Shown one piece after another: positions 52,044 to 61,019 of a stretch of DNA of 64,000 bases. This DNA is from IDS-8 sp964607425 (GTDB lineage Bacteria > Pseudomonadota > Gammaproteobacteria > Steroidobacterales > Woeseiaceae): contig CAZSKQ010000007.1 in NCBI GenBank assembly GCA_964607425.1, positions 5,329 to 69,328 of the forward strand. Direction: 5' to 3'. Numbering within the stretch: position 1 is the stretch's first letter; the number at the start of each line of letters is the position of its first letter. The notes under the pieces were generated by a model. The model was not told the origin of the DNA, did not search any database, and saw nothing but the letters and a program-made list of their open reading frames with translations. Made by a program: the position numbers and the translations under genes.

Positions 52044-53783
52044 CTAACTCAGCGGCTTCTGCGCCGCGGTGTTTTCCGTCACTGTTACCGTACTATCCTG
52101 GTTGCGCTCCGGCTGCCGTTCAGCCGGGGCGGCGGGTTCCGGGTCTGTCCTGATCCGCGAAAAAGCGTCGCTGAGCGCGATTGTTCGCAGCAGACCGGGA
52201 ACCCGGTAGCCCTCGGTCGCGAAGTTCTCGTTCAGGTACTCCAGGAGCGCCCGGTCTTCCGGGCTGGTCGGCCCGCCGGTGCCGTAGCTGAAGACACGCT
52301 CCACGAGGCAACTCGGCAGGGCCGGGTTGTCGTGCAGCGCCAGCGCGAGTCCCGCGACGTTGTCGTATTCCACTCCGTCCAGCATGCCGCTCGTGTCGAT
52401 CAGCACGCCGTTTTGCTTGAGCCGATAGCTCCCCGCGCCGTTGAAGTTCTCCAGCGCCAGGCCAATCGGGTCCATGATCTTGTGGCAGCCGGCACAGGAG
52501 GGGTTCTCCACGTGCTGAGCCACCCGCGCACGCTGCGTGGGATAGTCCGAGTCGGGGTTCTCCAGGGCTGAAAAATCCACTCCCGGCGGCGGCGGCGGCA
52601 CCGTCTGGCACAAAAATACCTCACGTACCGCCATGCCCCGCAGGGTGGGCGAGCTGCGCCCGGGGTGAGCATTCAATGCCAGGAAGCTCACGTGCCCCTG
52701 CAGGCCGATACGCGCACTGTCGGGTGGGAACGTGTATGGAGCCCACCCGGTGGTCGTTGCCGGCATTCCGTAGAGCGCCGCGAGGACCGGAGAGATGAAC
52801 GTCGAGCGGGTCGTGTACAGGTCCCGATAGTCCTGTTCGTTCGTGACCAGGTGATCGATCACGGTGCGCAGCGTCTGCTCCCGGGCAGCCGCCGCCGTCA
52901 CGCTCGTGAACGTGGGGTATATGAGAGGGTCCTTGGAAAGCGTTGCGAATTCATCGAACCTGAGCATGTCGGAGAAGAACGCGCGCACCCCGTCGACAAG
53001 CCGCGGGCTCGCCATCATCCTGTCGACGCTGCGAACGAGCCCCGCCTTGGTTTGCAGCTCACCGTTCGCGGCGGCATCGAGCAACCCACTGTCCGGGCTG
53101 GCGTTCCAGAGGAAGAAACTCAGCCGCGAGGCCAGCGAGTAAGCGTCCAGGCGCAGGTTGCCTTTTGCTTTCGGATCCGGCTCTGCATGCTCGACGATAA
53201 AGAGCACGTTGGGGCTGATCAGCATCCCCTCCAGCGCGACCGCGAGACCGGCATAGAAGTCATTGAGCTTCGTAGCCGCCTGTGCCGCGCCTTCGACATA
53301 GGCCGTGAGCTCGACGTCGGACAGGGGGCGCCGGTACAGAAGACGCCCCGTCTCCGACAGGAACTCGGTAGCACATTGGGCGTCCGGGGCATCGATCGAC
53401 GCAGGAGTACAGGGAATCAGGTAGTCACGATGTTGAGCATCCACCACCTGGGCCGCCACGCTGGAGGCGGCGCGCTGGAACTGCTGGAGCTTCGTGTCGC
53501 TGATGCCCTCGCTGGCGGCGCTGTTGGCCAGCAGTCCATCCCGGCGCTGCAACGGCGGAAACTCAACTTCCAAATCGATGCTGGGTCCGAAAATGTACTC
53601 CAGCGAGTTCAGGTATTGCTCCGTGGTGATGACGCGAATATGCGGTTCGGTGCCGGGATTCTCGGGCTCCTGCGGCGCACAGCCGAACAGGAACGCACCC
53701 ACTACGCCAAGCAAACAGCCGTAAAGCGCACGCAGGCTCGATCTCTGGTTCCCCGGGAGCGAATTTTTCGCAAGCAAACGCAT
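52044..53783 (-). CDS. DUF1592/DUF1588/DUF1585-type lipoprotein with CxxCH motif
   Basis: A 579-residue lipoprotein: the leader ends FLFGC (lipobox). Domain order fits the planctomycete-type PSD proteins: DUF1587-like (VITTEQYLNSLEYIFG), DUF1595 (GRLLYRRPLSDVELTAYVEG), DUF1592 (ASRLSFFLWNASPD), DUF1588 (HPGRSSPTLRGMAVREVFLC, then CAGCHKIMDPIGLALENFN) and DUF1585 at the C-terminus. The CAGCH is a cytochrome c-type haem motif, so a c-haem is likely. ATG 53783 follows GAGGGGC. It is the first gene of the minus operon, 97 bases downstream of a strong promoter, and pairs with DUF1552. Confidence 0.93.
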   Translation of the reverse strand: MRLLAKNSLPGNQRSSLRALYGCLLGVVGAFLFGCAPQEPENPGTEPHIRVITTEQYLNSLEYIFGPSIDLEVEFPPLQRRDGLLANSAASEGISDTKLQQFQRAASSVAAQVVDAQHRDYLIPCTPASIDAPDAQCATEFLSETGRLLYRRPLSDVELTAYVEGAAQAATKLNDFYAGLAVALEGMLISPNVLFIVEHAEPDPKAKGNLRLDAYSLASRLSFFLWNASPDSGLLDAAANGELQTKAGLVRSVDRMMASPRLVDGVRAFFSDMLRFDEFATLSKDPLIYPTFTSVTAAAAREQTLRTVIDHLVTNEQDYRDLYTTRSTFISPVLAALYGMPATTTGWAPYTFPPDSARIGLQGHVSFLALNAHPGRSSPTLRGMAVREVFLCQTVPPPPPGVDFSALENPDSDYPTQRARVAQHVENPSCAGCHKIMDPIGLALENFNGAGSYRLKQNGVLIDTSGMLDGVEYDNVAGLALALHDNPALPSCLVERVFSYGTGGPTSPEDRALLEYLNENFATEGYRVPGLLRTIALSDAFSRIRTDPEPAAPAERQPERNQDSTVTVTENTAAQKPLS

Positions 53784-54136
53784 CTACTGCCCCTCTAGTG
53801 CTGTCCCTGCAGCCGCTTAGCGGCTAACTTCACAACTCTTAAAGTTATGAATTTCTTTGAGAAATTTTTGACAGTCTCGATTCTACGACGGCCGGGCACA
53901 ATGTCAATTGACGTCTGTGCAGTGGAAGCATCCTTCCCCGAAACGCACCGCTCCAGCAACAGTGTGTCTTAAACGCGGCTCACGGGGAGATGAATCCGCA
54001 GCGCTGCGCCTGCGGGGTTTTGCTGCAGCGCGAACATGCGCGAAGCGGGTTTGTTGCCGCGCACTGCCGGCGTTTCACTATGTGCCGTTCAGGCTTGACG
54101 TTCCACTATATGCGCGCAGCGTCTTCTCGTGCGCGT
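53784..54136. other. Promoter-bearing intergenic region
   Basis: 353 bases between the S46 peptidase stop and the DUF1592 gene start. The part nearest the DUF1592 gene is unusually AT-rich for this window and holds the promoter and dyad listed separately. I see no gene and no clear terminator for the S46 gene in the rest. Confidence 0.6.
53850..53907 (-). promoter_or_regulatory. Strong sigma-70-like promoter with downstream dyad
   Basis: On the minus strand TTGACA (53907-53902) and TAGAAT (53885-53880) are separated by 16 bases: a perfect -35 and a 5/6 -10. Just past the expected start point is a perfect dyad AATTTCT-TTG-AGAAATT (53850-53866), a possible operator or leader hairpin. It drives the DUF1592-DUF1552 genes and perhaps the whole minus cluster. 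Confidence 0.75.
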
Positions 54137-56221
54137 TTACTCCGCGACGGTCAGCTCGTCTAACAAGCGCTGCGCCCCGTACACTTTATCGAGCGCTTCG
54201 AGCATGATCGCGGCGTCCACGGCCACGGTGCGATTTACGGCGGGGTCGAACCAGTAGGCGCCGGCGATCGAATGGATGTTGCCGTCGAAAGCAATCCCGA
54301 CCAGTGCACCATCGGCGGCGATGACCGGGCTGCCGGAGTTGCCGCCGGTGATGTCGGTCGTGGCCACGAAGTTGAAGGGAGTAGACGGATCGAGCGCCTC
54401 CCGCGCCTCATGCCAGCTTTCCGGCAGCGCGAACGGCGGTTCGCCGGTGGCGCGCTCGAACAGCCGTTCTGTGTGTGTGAACGGTTCGACGAGCTCGCCC
54501 TTTTCCGTCCAGCCCTCGACAGCGCCGTAGGTGACGCGCAGCGTGAAGGTTGCATCAGGATAGGTATTCGTGCCGTAGATGCGGAAGCGCGCGTCCGCGA
54601 TCATTTCCTCGCCGCGCCTGACGGGCGCTTCGACCTCGTTTTCGAAACGCTCGCGGAGTGCGCGAGCCTCGTCATCGATGGCCAGCGCCAGCTTGATCAT
54701 CGGATCGTCGCTGGCCTTGACGGCCGTCGCGCCGCCTTCCCACAGCTCACGGCGGTACTCCACCTCATCCAGCCGGCTGCCTTCCACGAGCCTCGCCGCG
54801 AGCCGTTCCGGCGATGCCTTGCCCAGCACCATCCGGACGTAAGGGCTGTCCGGGCCGAGGTACTCGCGCAGCTTCTCCAGCGAGTATTGGAGCGTCAGCT
54901 TTTCATACCCCGCATCGAACGGCCGGTCGGCCAGAAGCTGCGACTCGATGCGCGGCAGCGCGGCTTCGGTGTATTCCCGCAGGCGCTCCTCGTTGGGCTT
55001 TTCCCGCTCGGCGGTACCGCGGACGATGTCACGCGCGTAATCGAACAGGTCGCCGTTGAACGCAGCCGCATCCTCGATGAACAGGTGCTCCTCGTACATA
55101 TTACGCTGCACCTCCATCGCGTCTTCGATCATGCTCCATGCGCTGCCGTACCGGTCTGCCAGCCGCCGGTCCGCCGCCACGGCTTCCCGGAGCTCGCGTT
55201 CCTGAGCCGCTTTTTGCCCCATCATCTCGTCGTTCAACAGCGCCTTCAGCTGATTGCGGCGCACCTTGATGCCGTTCTCGATACCGAGAATGCGTTGCTG
55301 CACCGCGCGCGCTGCGGCATCGCTCGTGTCGCCCCAGGCCAGCATCCGGCCGCGGAGTTCCGAATAGCGGATGAGCCAGGTCGGATAGACGACATCACGC
55401 AGGAAATCGAGCTGCGCCATCGTAAGCTGACGATCCGTCGAGCCGGGGTGGCCGGTAACGAAAACGGGATCTCCGGACCGCGGTCCGGCGCCGCGCCAGG
55501 TCAGGTAGTTTGGCGTCCTGGCCGGTTTCCCATCCTCGTACGCGCGCAGGAAGGACATGTCGAGGCACCAGCGGGGGAAGTTGAAGTTATCGGGGTCCCC
55601 GCCGAAAGCCGCGACGGCGAGCTCCGGGGCGAACACGAGCCGCACGTCGTTGTAGCGCCGGTATTCGTAGATGAAGTACTGCCCGCCATCGTAGAGCGTG
55701 ACCGCCTCGCAGCGCCGCTCGCCGCCGGACGCTTTCTCGCAGGCCGCTTCCAGCCGGGTGAGAGCCGCCTTGCGGGCGTCGTTCGCCGCGGCGGCGGGAA
55801 GCCCCGCCGTGGCGTCGGCAACCTCATCGGTAACTTCCCTGAACGCCACCAGCACGGAAACCTGCTGGCCGGGGCAGCGCAGCTCCTCGTCGGCCGACCG
55901 GGCGTAGAAGCCCTCGTCCGAAAGGTTGCGCTGGTCGGTGCTGAGATTCCGGATGCAGCCCCAGGTGCAGTGATTGTTCGTGAGAATCAAACCATCCGGC
56001 GAAGCGAAGGAGCCGGTGCAGCCGTTTTCCAGGCGCGTGGTCGAGAGTTGCGCCGAACGGAGCCACGCATCGGTTACTGCTACCCCGTACTTGTCAGCAA
56101 CGTCCGCGGAGGGAAAGTTGTCGATGGTCCACATTCCTTCGTCGGCCCGGACTGCCGGGAGTAAGACGAGGACCGCAACGCAGGCGCATAGCGCACGGTG
56201 CAGGAAACCGGGCTGGGTCAT
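54137..56221 (-). CDS. S46 family dipeptidyl-peptidase (DPP7/DPP11-like)
   Basis: A 694-residue periplasmic serine exopeptidase with signal peptide (CACVAVLVLLPAVRADEG). S46 motifs: GCTGSFASPDGLILTNNHC (catalytic His84), GGDPDNFNFPRW (catalytic Asp) and the nucleophile in ITGGNSGSPV near the C-terminus. The position after the nucleophile motif reads FDGN, as in DPP7-type (hydrophobic P1) rather than the Arg-containing DPP11 type; this subtype call is tentative. ATG 56221 with AAAGGAA upstream was chosen over longer frames because it begins the signal peptide. It releases dipeptides from extracellular peptides and lies next to the TonB/amidase cluster. Confidence 0.95.
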   Translation of the reverse strand: MTQPGFLHRALCACVAVLVLLPAVRADEGMWTIDNFPSADVADKYGVAVTDAWLRSAQLSTTRLENGCTGSFASPDGLILTNNHCTWGCIRNLSTDQRNLSDEGFYARSADEELRCPGQQVSVLVAFREVTDEVADATAGLPAAAANDARKAALTRLEAACEKASGGERRCEAVTLYDGGQYFIYEYRRYNDVRLVFAPELAVAAFGGDPDNFNFPRWCLDMSFLRAYEDGKPARTPNYLTWRGAGPRSGDPVFVTGHPGSTDRQLTMAQLDFLRDVVYPTWLIRYSELRGRMLAWGDTSDAAARAVQQRILGIENGIKVRRNQLKALLNDEMMGQKAAQERELREAVAADRRLADRYGSAWSMIEDAMEVQRNMYEEHLFIEDAAAFNGDLFDYARDIVRGTAEREKPNEERLREYTEAALPRIESQLLADRPFDAGYEKLTLQYSLEKLREYLGPDSPYVRMVLGKASPERLAARLVEGSRLDEVEYRRELWEGGATAVKASDDPMIKLALAIDDEARALRERFENEVEAPVRRGEEMIADARFRIYGTNTYPDATFTLRVTYGAVEGWTEKGELVEPFTHTERLFERATGEPPFALPESWHEAREALDPSTPFNFVATTDITGGNSGSPVIAADGALVGIAFDGNIHSIAGAYWFDPAVNRTVAVDAAIMLEALDKVYGAQRLLDELTVAE

Positions 56222-56302
56222 GGGGTGTTCCTTTGAGGATTCGGACACCCTCTCCATTCCAGCAGACATGCCCCGTGAAGACAACTGCCAGGAAAGGTCA
56301 TT

Positions 56303-56326
56303 TGCAGGAGCGCGCACTGCGCGCGA
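56303..56326 (+). repeat. REP-like palindrome, GCGCGC-arm variant
   Basis: GCAGGAG followed by GCGCGC-ACT-GCGCGC and GAA, same variant as at 1965-2036. It lies in the 188 bases between folD and the S46 peptidase gene. Confidence 0.7.
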
Positions 56327-56409
56327 ACCCCCAACGGCCAACATGCGCCACCAGCGTGACTGACTCCGCGGCATTGACTGGCGTCAATACCTGCTTGATC
56401 GGGAGCGCC

Positions 56410-57291
56410 TCAGCGCAGCCACCCCGCCGCGATCTGCCGCCGGTGAGCCGTGATGGCATTGCGCATCAACATAGCCACGGTTACCGGACCCACCCCGCCC
56501 GGCACCGGCGTGACCCAGCTCGCGACTTCCTTGACGCTGTCGATCTCGACATCGCCGACGATGCGGTCGTTACCCTGCTCGTCCGTCACGTGGTTGATCC
56601 CGATGTCGATGACGGCGGCGCCCGGCTTCACCATGTCCGCCTTCAGGAAGTGCGGCTTGCCGACGGCGACGAGTACCGCATCGGCTCGCCGCGAGTGCGC
56701 CGCGACCGAACGCGTCATGTGGTGGCATACGGTCACGGTTGCGCCCTCCGCCATCAGCATGAAGGCGGCCGGTTTTCCGACGATCTCCGAGTGACCGATC
56801 ATCACGACTTCGAGGCCGTGCAGGTTCAGCCCGGTTGCTTTGATCAGCTCGACGGACGCCGCGGCCGTGCACGGCGCGAGCGCGAGGTCGTTGTAGACGA
56901 TGTTACCGATGGACGCCGGGTTCATGCCTTCGACGTCCTTCAGCGGATGGATCGCGGATTGCAGGGAGCGCACGTGAATTTGCTCCGGCACCGGCCGTTG
57001 CAGGATCATGCCGAGCACGTCCGGGTCGTCGTTCATCGCGACCAGCCGGGCCTTGGCATCTTCCTGCGACAGATCGGCGGGCCACACCTGTTGCTCGAAC
57101 GGAATACCTGCTTTTTCTGCGCCCTTGGCCTGGTTGCGGACGTAAACGGCAACCTCCGGCTTCTCGCCGATGCTGATCGAGACCAGCCGTCCCAGGGGGT
57201 GTCGTTCCGACGCAGCGGAAACTTCGTCAGCCACGTCGGCGAGGATGCGGTCACGCAGCGCAATGCCGCTCAACAGTCGGTGGTCCTTCAA
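56410..57291 (-). CDS. folD: FolD-family methylenetetrahydrofolate dehydrogenase with altered cyclohydrolase residues
   Basis: A 293-residue FolD homologue (NADP-dependent 5,10-methylene-THF dehydrogenase/5,10-methenyl-THF cyclohydrolase in one-carbon metabolism). Family landmarks: AVYVRNQAKGAEKAG (48-62), ILQRPVP (96-102, Gln98 kept), PLKDVEGMNP, GHSEIVGKP and TPVPGGVGPVT. In E. coli numbering, which this protein follows, catalytic Lys54 is Gln54 and Asp121 is Glu121. Substitution of the equivalent human Lys by Gln is known to abolish cyclohydrolase but not dehydrogenase, so this may be a monofunctional dehydrogenase. The start is TTG 57291 with AGGAA upstream. Confidence 0.92.
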   Translation of the reverse strand: MKDHRLLSGIALRDRILADVADEVSAASERHPLGRLVSISIGEKPEVAVYVRNQAKGAEKAGIPFEQQVWPADLSQEDAKARLVAMNDDPDVLGMILQRPVPEQIHVRSLQSAIHPLKDVEGMNPASIGNIVYNDLALAPCTAAASVELIKATGLNLHGLEVVMIGHSEIVGKPAAFMLMAEGATVTVCHHMTRSVAAHSRRADAVLVAVGKPHFLKADMVKPGAAVIDIGINHVTDEQGNDRIVGDVEIDSVKEVASWVTPVPGGVGPVTVAMLMRNAITAHRRQIAAGWLR

Positions 57292-57424
57292 GCAGGTTTT
57301 CCTGTTGGGTCGGGAGGGGAGTCATTGTAGTCGGGCACTTCCGCGAACCCGAAGATTCGGCGCCTGCCCGCCACATGGTGAAACATTGGTTTCCTGCACT
57401 TCCCGCGTGGTGCGGGGGACGTTG

Positions 57425-57456
57425 AAAAAGGCCCCGGCAACTTGCGCGCCGGGGCC
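57425..57456 (-). terminator. Rho-independent terminator of fda
   Basis: Perfect nine-base arms GGCCCCGGC (57430-57438) and GCCGGGGCC (57448-57456), nine-base loop, followed on the minus strand by five T (57429-57425). It begins 28 bases after the aldolase stop. Confidence 0.93.
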
Positions 57457-57484
57457 TCGTATCGCGAACGTGCGTCAGCGGGTA

Positions 57485-58378
57485 TCAGGTTTTCGAGGCC
57501 TCATAAATGCTCTGGATGGACGCATCGAGCGCTGCGTTGAATTCCTCATCGCTCTGGTCAACCTTGAGGCCTTCGGTCAGGGCACGCGAGAAACTTGCAA
57601 TCACGCCGTTCTGCCTCGCCAGGCGGCGGTTCGACTCTTCGCGGGTGTAGCCGCCTGACAGCGCAACGACTTTCAGCACCCGCGGATGCTTGACGAGATC
57701 GGCGTAGAGATTGTCGACCTCCGGGAGCGTGAGCTTCAGCATCACCTGCTGGTCCGCCGGCAACGCGTCGAGTTGCGCGAGAATTTCCTTCTTCAGGTTT
57801 TCTTCGGCGCCTTCCTTGTCGGGGCATTTGATATCGATTTCGGGTTCGACGATCGGGATGAGGCCGTGGCCCAGCACCTGTTTGGCCACGTCGAACTGCT
57901 GCTGCACGACGGCCTTGATGCCTTCCGGATTGTTCTGCTTGATGACCGAACGCTCCTTCGTGCCGAAGATGCCTTTGGTTCTGGCCCTTTCCAGCAGCTC
58001 GTCAAGTGCGGGTATGGGCTTCATCAGCTGGACGCCATTCGCCTCGTCGGCAAGGCCTTTGTCGATCTTGAGGAAAGGAACGATCTGCCTGGTGTTCCAC
58101 AGGTAATCGGCGGCGGGCTGGCCGTTGAAATCGCGATCCATGGTGACTTCGAACAGGATAGCCCCGACGATCCGGTCACCGGTGAACGCCGGGCTGCTGA
58201 CGATGCGCGTGCGCATCTCGTGGACCAGGTCCATCATCTGCTGCTCGCTTGACCAGGCGCTTTCTTCCACGCCGTAGAGTTTCAGCGCTTTGGGCGTGCT
58301 GCCGCCGCTTTGATCCAGTGCCGCAATAAATCCTGGCTGGTTGCGGATCTTCGCTGCTTGCGGCTCGAAATTACTCAT
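57485..58378 (-). CDS. fda: Fructose-bisphosphate aldolase, class I
   Basis: A 297-residue class I (Schiff-base) aldolase cleaving fructose-1,6-bisphosphate in glycolysis/gluconeogenesis. The N-terminal signature GFIAALDQSGGSTPKALKLY (16-35) is that of the bacterial class I family known from staphylococcal Fda. The predicted Schiff-base Lys215 lies in VMLKLTLPEV, and LIPIVEPEIDI (173-183) and ALSGGYTREES are further conserved loops. The length matches the family. Single gene with a strong terminator downstream; the 319-base upstream region separates it from the divergent YfaZ-like gene. Confidence 0.95.
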   Translation of the reverse strand: MSNFEPQAAKIRNQPGFIAALDQSGGSTPKALKLYGVEESAWSSEQQMMDLVHEMRTRIVSSPAFTGDRIVGAILFEVTMDRDFNGQPAADYLWNTRQIVPFLKIDKGLADEANGVQLMKPIPALDELLERARTKGIFGTKERSVIKQNNPEGIKAVVQQQFDVAKQVLGHGLIPIVEPEIDIKCPDKEGAEENLKKEILAQLDALPADQQVMLKLTLPEVDNLYADLVKHPRVLKVVALSGGYTREESNRRLARQNGVIASFSRALTEGLKVDQSDEEFNAALDASIQSIYEASKT

Positions 58379-58697
58379 TCATTGAACCTCTGTGTTCGGT
58401 TTGCTATCGGGATATGTGAATGGTGACCGGGCATCCGACCCCATGCAACCGTAGCAGAGAACGCCTTTTTTGGAGTGCCGCTGCCGATAGTGACCGAACG
58501 GCGCCGCCGGCTACCGGCAGGATTGTGGTTTCGACGCAACAGCTGGGTGGCCGCTGGAGGGTTAGCACGTTCTGGCCGTGCACAACCAGGGCCGCCCTGC
58601 CGGCGCATAGTACCAATGGCCAATGTACGAACCACCCCCGGACCTGCACAAATGGCTTCTCTCCCGCCGACGCCGGCCGCAAACAAGGAGCGACGCC
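58379..58697. other. Divergent intergenic region between fda and the YfaZ-like gene
   Basis: 319 bases that must contain the promoters of both genes. No gene, repeat or clear promoter hexamer pair was recognised; open frames crossing it lack start signals. Confidence 0.5.
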
Positions 58698-59276
58698 ATG
58701 CGCTACCGTATCGAGCTGACGCCTGTTTGGGTACTTTGCCTGGCCATTGGGGCCTTGCCGCAGCAACTGGGGGCCCAGGAGACGGCGGCCGAGGTCGCGG
58801 TCAGCCGCGAATCGGTGGACCTGCGCTACATCCAGTCGCAGGCGAGAACCGGAACCGAGGTCCAGTTCGGCCTGTTCTGGGACGAGAACCGTGACCTCGT
58901 CGCCACCGGGCGCTATTACGTCGAGGCGAGCGCGTTGCGCTTCGATCGCCTGCGTATCAAGTTCGGACCGGTCGGCTACGCTGCCATGTTGAGCGCGGAA
59001 AACACGGACGTCTTCAGCATTGCCATCGCGGCGGAAGCGCGATTCGAGCTGCTACGCCGCCCGAACATCGAACTCGTCGGGGAGGTCGCTTACGCTCCGG
59101 ACATCCTGACGTTCGGCGCGGCCGACAAGTTGTGGGACGTGACCGGGCGCGTGCAAATGCCCCTGACGGACCGTATCACGGGCTTCGTGGGGTATCGCCA
59201 GTTCGAGATCGACCTGCTCGAGGGTACCGATGAGCTCGAAGAAGCGCTCCACCTGGGGATCCGTTATCGATTCTGA
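58698..59276 (+). CDS. YfaZ-like outer-membrane beta-barrel protein
   Basis: A 192-residue exported protein. Signal peptide: VWVLCLAIGALPQQLGAQ (about 9-26). The rest shows alternating strands typical of a small barrel (VDLRYIQSQARTGTEVQFGL, VTGRVQMPL, FVGYRQFEIDL) and ends LHLGIRYRF with a terminal Phe, the BAM signal. The layout fits the YfaZ family of precursor porin-like proteins; function is unknown. ATG 58698 follows AAGGAG by seven bases. Followed after 123 bases by the aminotransferase gene. Confidence 0.85.
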   Translation: MRYRIELTPVWVLCLAIGALPQQLGAQETAAEVAVSRESVDLRYIQSQARTGTEVQFGLFWDENRDLVATGRYYVEASALRFDRLRIKFGPVGYAAMLSAENTDVFSIAIAAEARFELLRRPNIELVGEVAYAPDILTFGAADKLWDVTGRVQMPLTDRITGFVGYRQFEIDLLEGTDELEEALHLGIRYRF

Positions 59277-59399
59277 GGCTCAAAATGCGTTCACCTGAGT
59301 GCGCAGCAGAGCCTGCGCGGTGTGGTGAGCGGGCAGAAGTGCTTTCTCAATTCGTTTACCCTGTAGTCGAAACGGAAATCCAGGACGGCAGAGTACGAA

Positions 59400-60800
59400 A
59401 TGACGGAAAGGCGGATACCCGGACCGAAGACCCGCGAGTGGCTGGAACGCGGCATCCCATTGTTCAAGGACGGCCTGCGATTCCGGAAGGACCTGGAGCA
59501 AGCGCAAGGCCGGGGCTTCGAAGTCGCGAGCCAGATCGTCGTGGACCGGGCGGAAGGCGACTTCGTGTGGGATGTCGACGGCAGGCGCTACATCGATTTC
59601 CAGAACGGCTGGGCGACGAACCCCGTCGGCAATGCGAACCCGGAGATCATCGACGCGGTCGATGCCGCACACCGGCGCTACGGCTTCCACTACGATCACC
59701 CGTTGCGCTACGAGCTCGCGGAGCGGCTGGCGGAAATCATGCCGCGGCGGGCGCTGCCGCGCTTCAACTACGAGGTGTCCGGAACGGACGCCGCCGAAGC
59801 GGCGGTGCACCTGGCGCTGACGAAGAAAAAGCGCCGCTACGTCATCACCTTCAGCTCGGCGTACCACGGCATGGGGCTCGGCACGAAGCTCATGTGCGGC
59901 TTCGACAGCGGGTTGAACCGCTACCTGGAAGCGTGGACCGGCGGCGTGATCAAGGCGCCCTACCCGTTCACCGACCGCCGCCCGGCGGGCATGGACCTCG
60001 ACCAGTACGTCGAGTATTGCCTCTGGTATCTCGACAACCACGTGCCGCAAAGCATCGCGCCGCGCGACTCCATCGCGGCGGTTATCGTGGAGCCGGGCCT
60101 CGCCGAAGGCGGCAACTGGATCCCGCCGCGGCGTTTCATTCGCGGCCTGCGGGAGCTCTGCGACAAGAACGACTGGCTGCTGGTAATCGACGAAGTGCTG
60201 ACCGGCCTCGGCCGCACGGGCAAGATGTGGGCGATCGAGCATTACGACGTGCTGCCGGACATCCTGGTCGTCGGCAAGAACCTTTCCGGCGGCATCGCGC
60301 CCTGCGCGGGAATCGCGGCAAAGGACGAGATCCTGGGCGACTGCCCGGAGTTTCACTCCGGCTCGACCTTCGCCGGCACCCCCGCCGGTTGCGCCGCGGG
60401 GCTGAAGACCCTCGAGATCTTCGAGCGCGACAACGTGATCGCGCACGCGGCGGGGCTCGGTGAGATCGCCGCCGAAATCATGCGCGGATGGGAGCGTTAC
60501 GGGATCGTGCGGGAAGTGCGGACGAGCGGGCTGCTCCTGGGCGTCGGCATCCGGAGCCCGGAGGCGGCCGAGAAGGACTGGTGGTACGCGCGGGCGGTCC
60601 GCAGCCGGATGCTGGAAAACGGCGTCTGGGCGATCAGCGATCGCGAGGACAACATCCGCATGTACCCGGCGCTCAACATGGAGGAGCAGACGCTGCAACA
60701 GGGCCTCGAGATCATGGAAGAGGCAATCCGCCATGTCGACGAGCGCGGGCAGCAGTTCGGGGACAGCCCGGCCTGGCCCACGGGGGATGCGGGTTTCTAG
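59400..60800 (+). CDS. Class III aminotransferase
   Basis: A 466-residue PLP-dependent aminotransferase of fold type I, subgroup III. The early motif DFVWDVDGRRYIDFQNGWAT (about 54-73), the cofactor region YEVSGTDAAEAAVHLA (about 123-138), the Asp that pairs with the PLP nitrogen in LLVIDEVLTGLGRTGKMWA, and the Schiff-base Lys293 in VVGKNLSGGI are all present, as is FAGTPAGCAAG after it. Substrate not defined; relatives act on omega-amino acids, glutamate-semialdehyde-like or diamine substrates. It has a normal ATG start. No pathway partner is adjacent. Confidence 0.93.
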   Translation: MTERRIPGPKTREWLERGIPLFKDGLRFRKDLEQAQGRGFEVASQIVVDRAEGDFVWDVDGRRYIDFQNGWATNPVGNANPEIIDAVDAAHRRYGFHYDHPLRYELAERLAEIMPRRALPRFNYEVSGTDAAEAAVHLALTKKKRRYVITFSSAYHGMGLGTKLMCGFDSGLNRYLEAWTGGVIKAPYPFTDRRPAGMDLDQYVEYCLWYLDNHVPQSIAPRDSIAAVIVEPGLAEGGNWIPPRRFIRGLRELCDKNDWLLVIDEVLTGLGRTGKMWAIEHYDVLPDILVVGKNLSGGIAPCAGIAAKDEILGDCPEFHSGSTFAGTPAGCAAGLKTLEIFERDNVIAHAAGLGEIAAEIMRGWERYGIVREVRTSGLLLGVGIRSPEAAEKDWWYARAVRSRMLENGVWAISDREDNIRMYPALNMEEQTLQQGLEIMEEAIRHVDERGQQFGDSPAWPTGDAGF

Positions 60801-61019
60801 GGCACTCGCTCCGCCATGCCGGCCGGCCCCGGAAAAAAGAGGCTATGTGGCCATGGCAGGCGTAAGATTTCCCCGCTAGACTTCCGCCCCCGAACGGGCG
60901 CCGCCGACGCCCGGGCGGTCGTTTGCAACCAATCCCCAAGATAAAGCATCAAACCGATTGCCCGGTGCAACTTTTCCATGGATTTCCGGGCCACATGCCG
61001 GTGCCCGAGGGAACACTGC

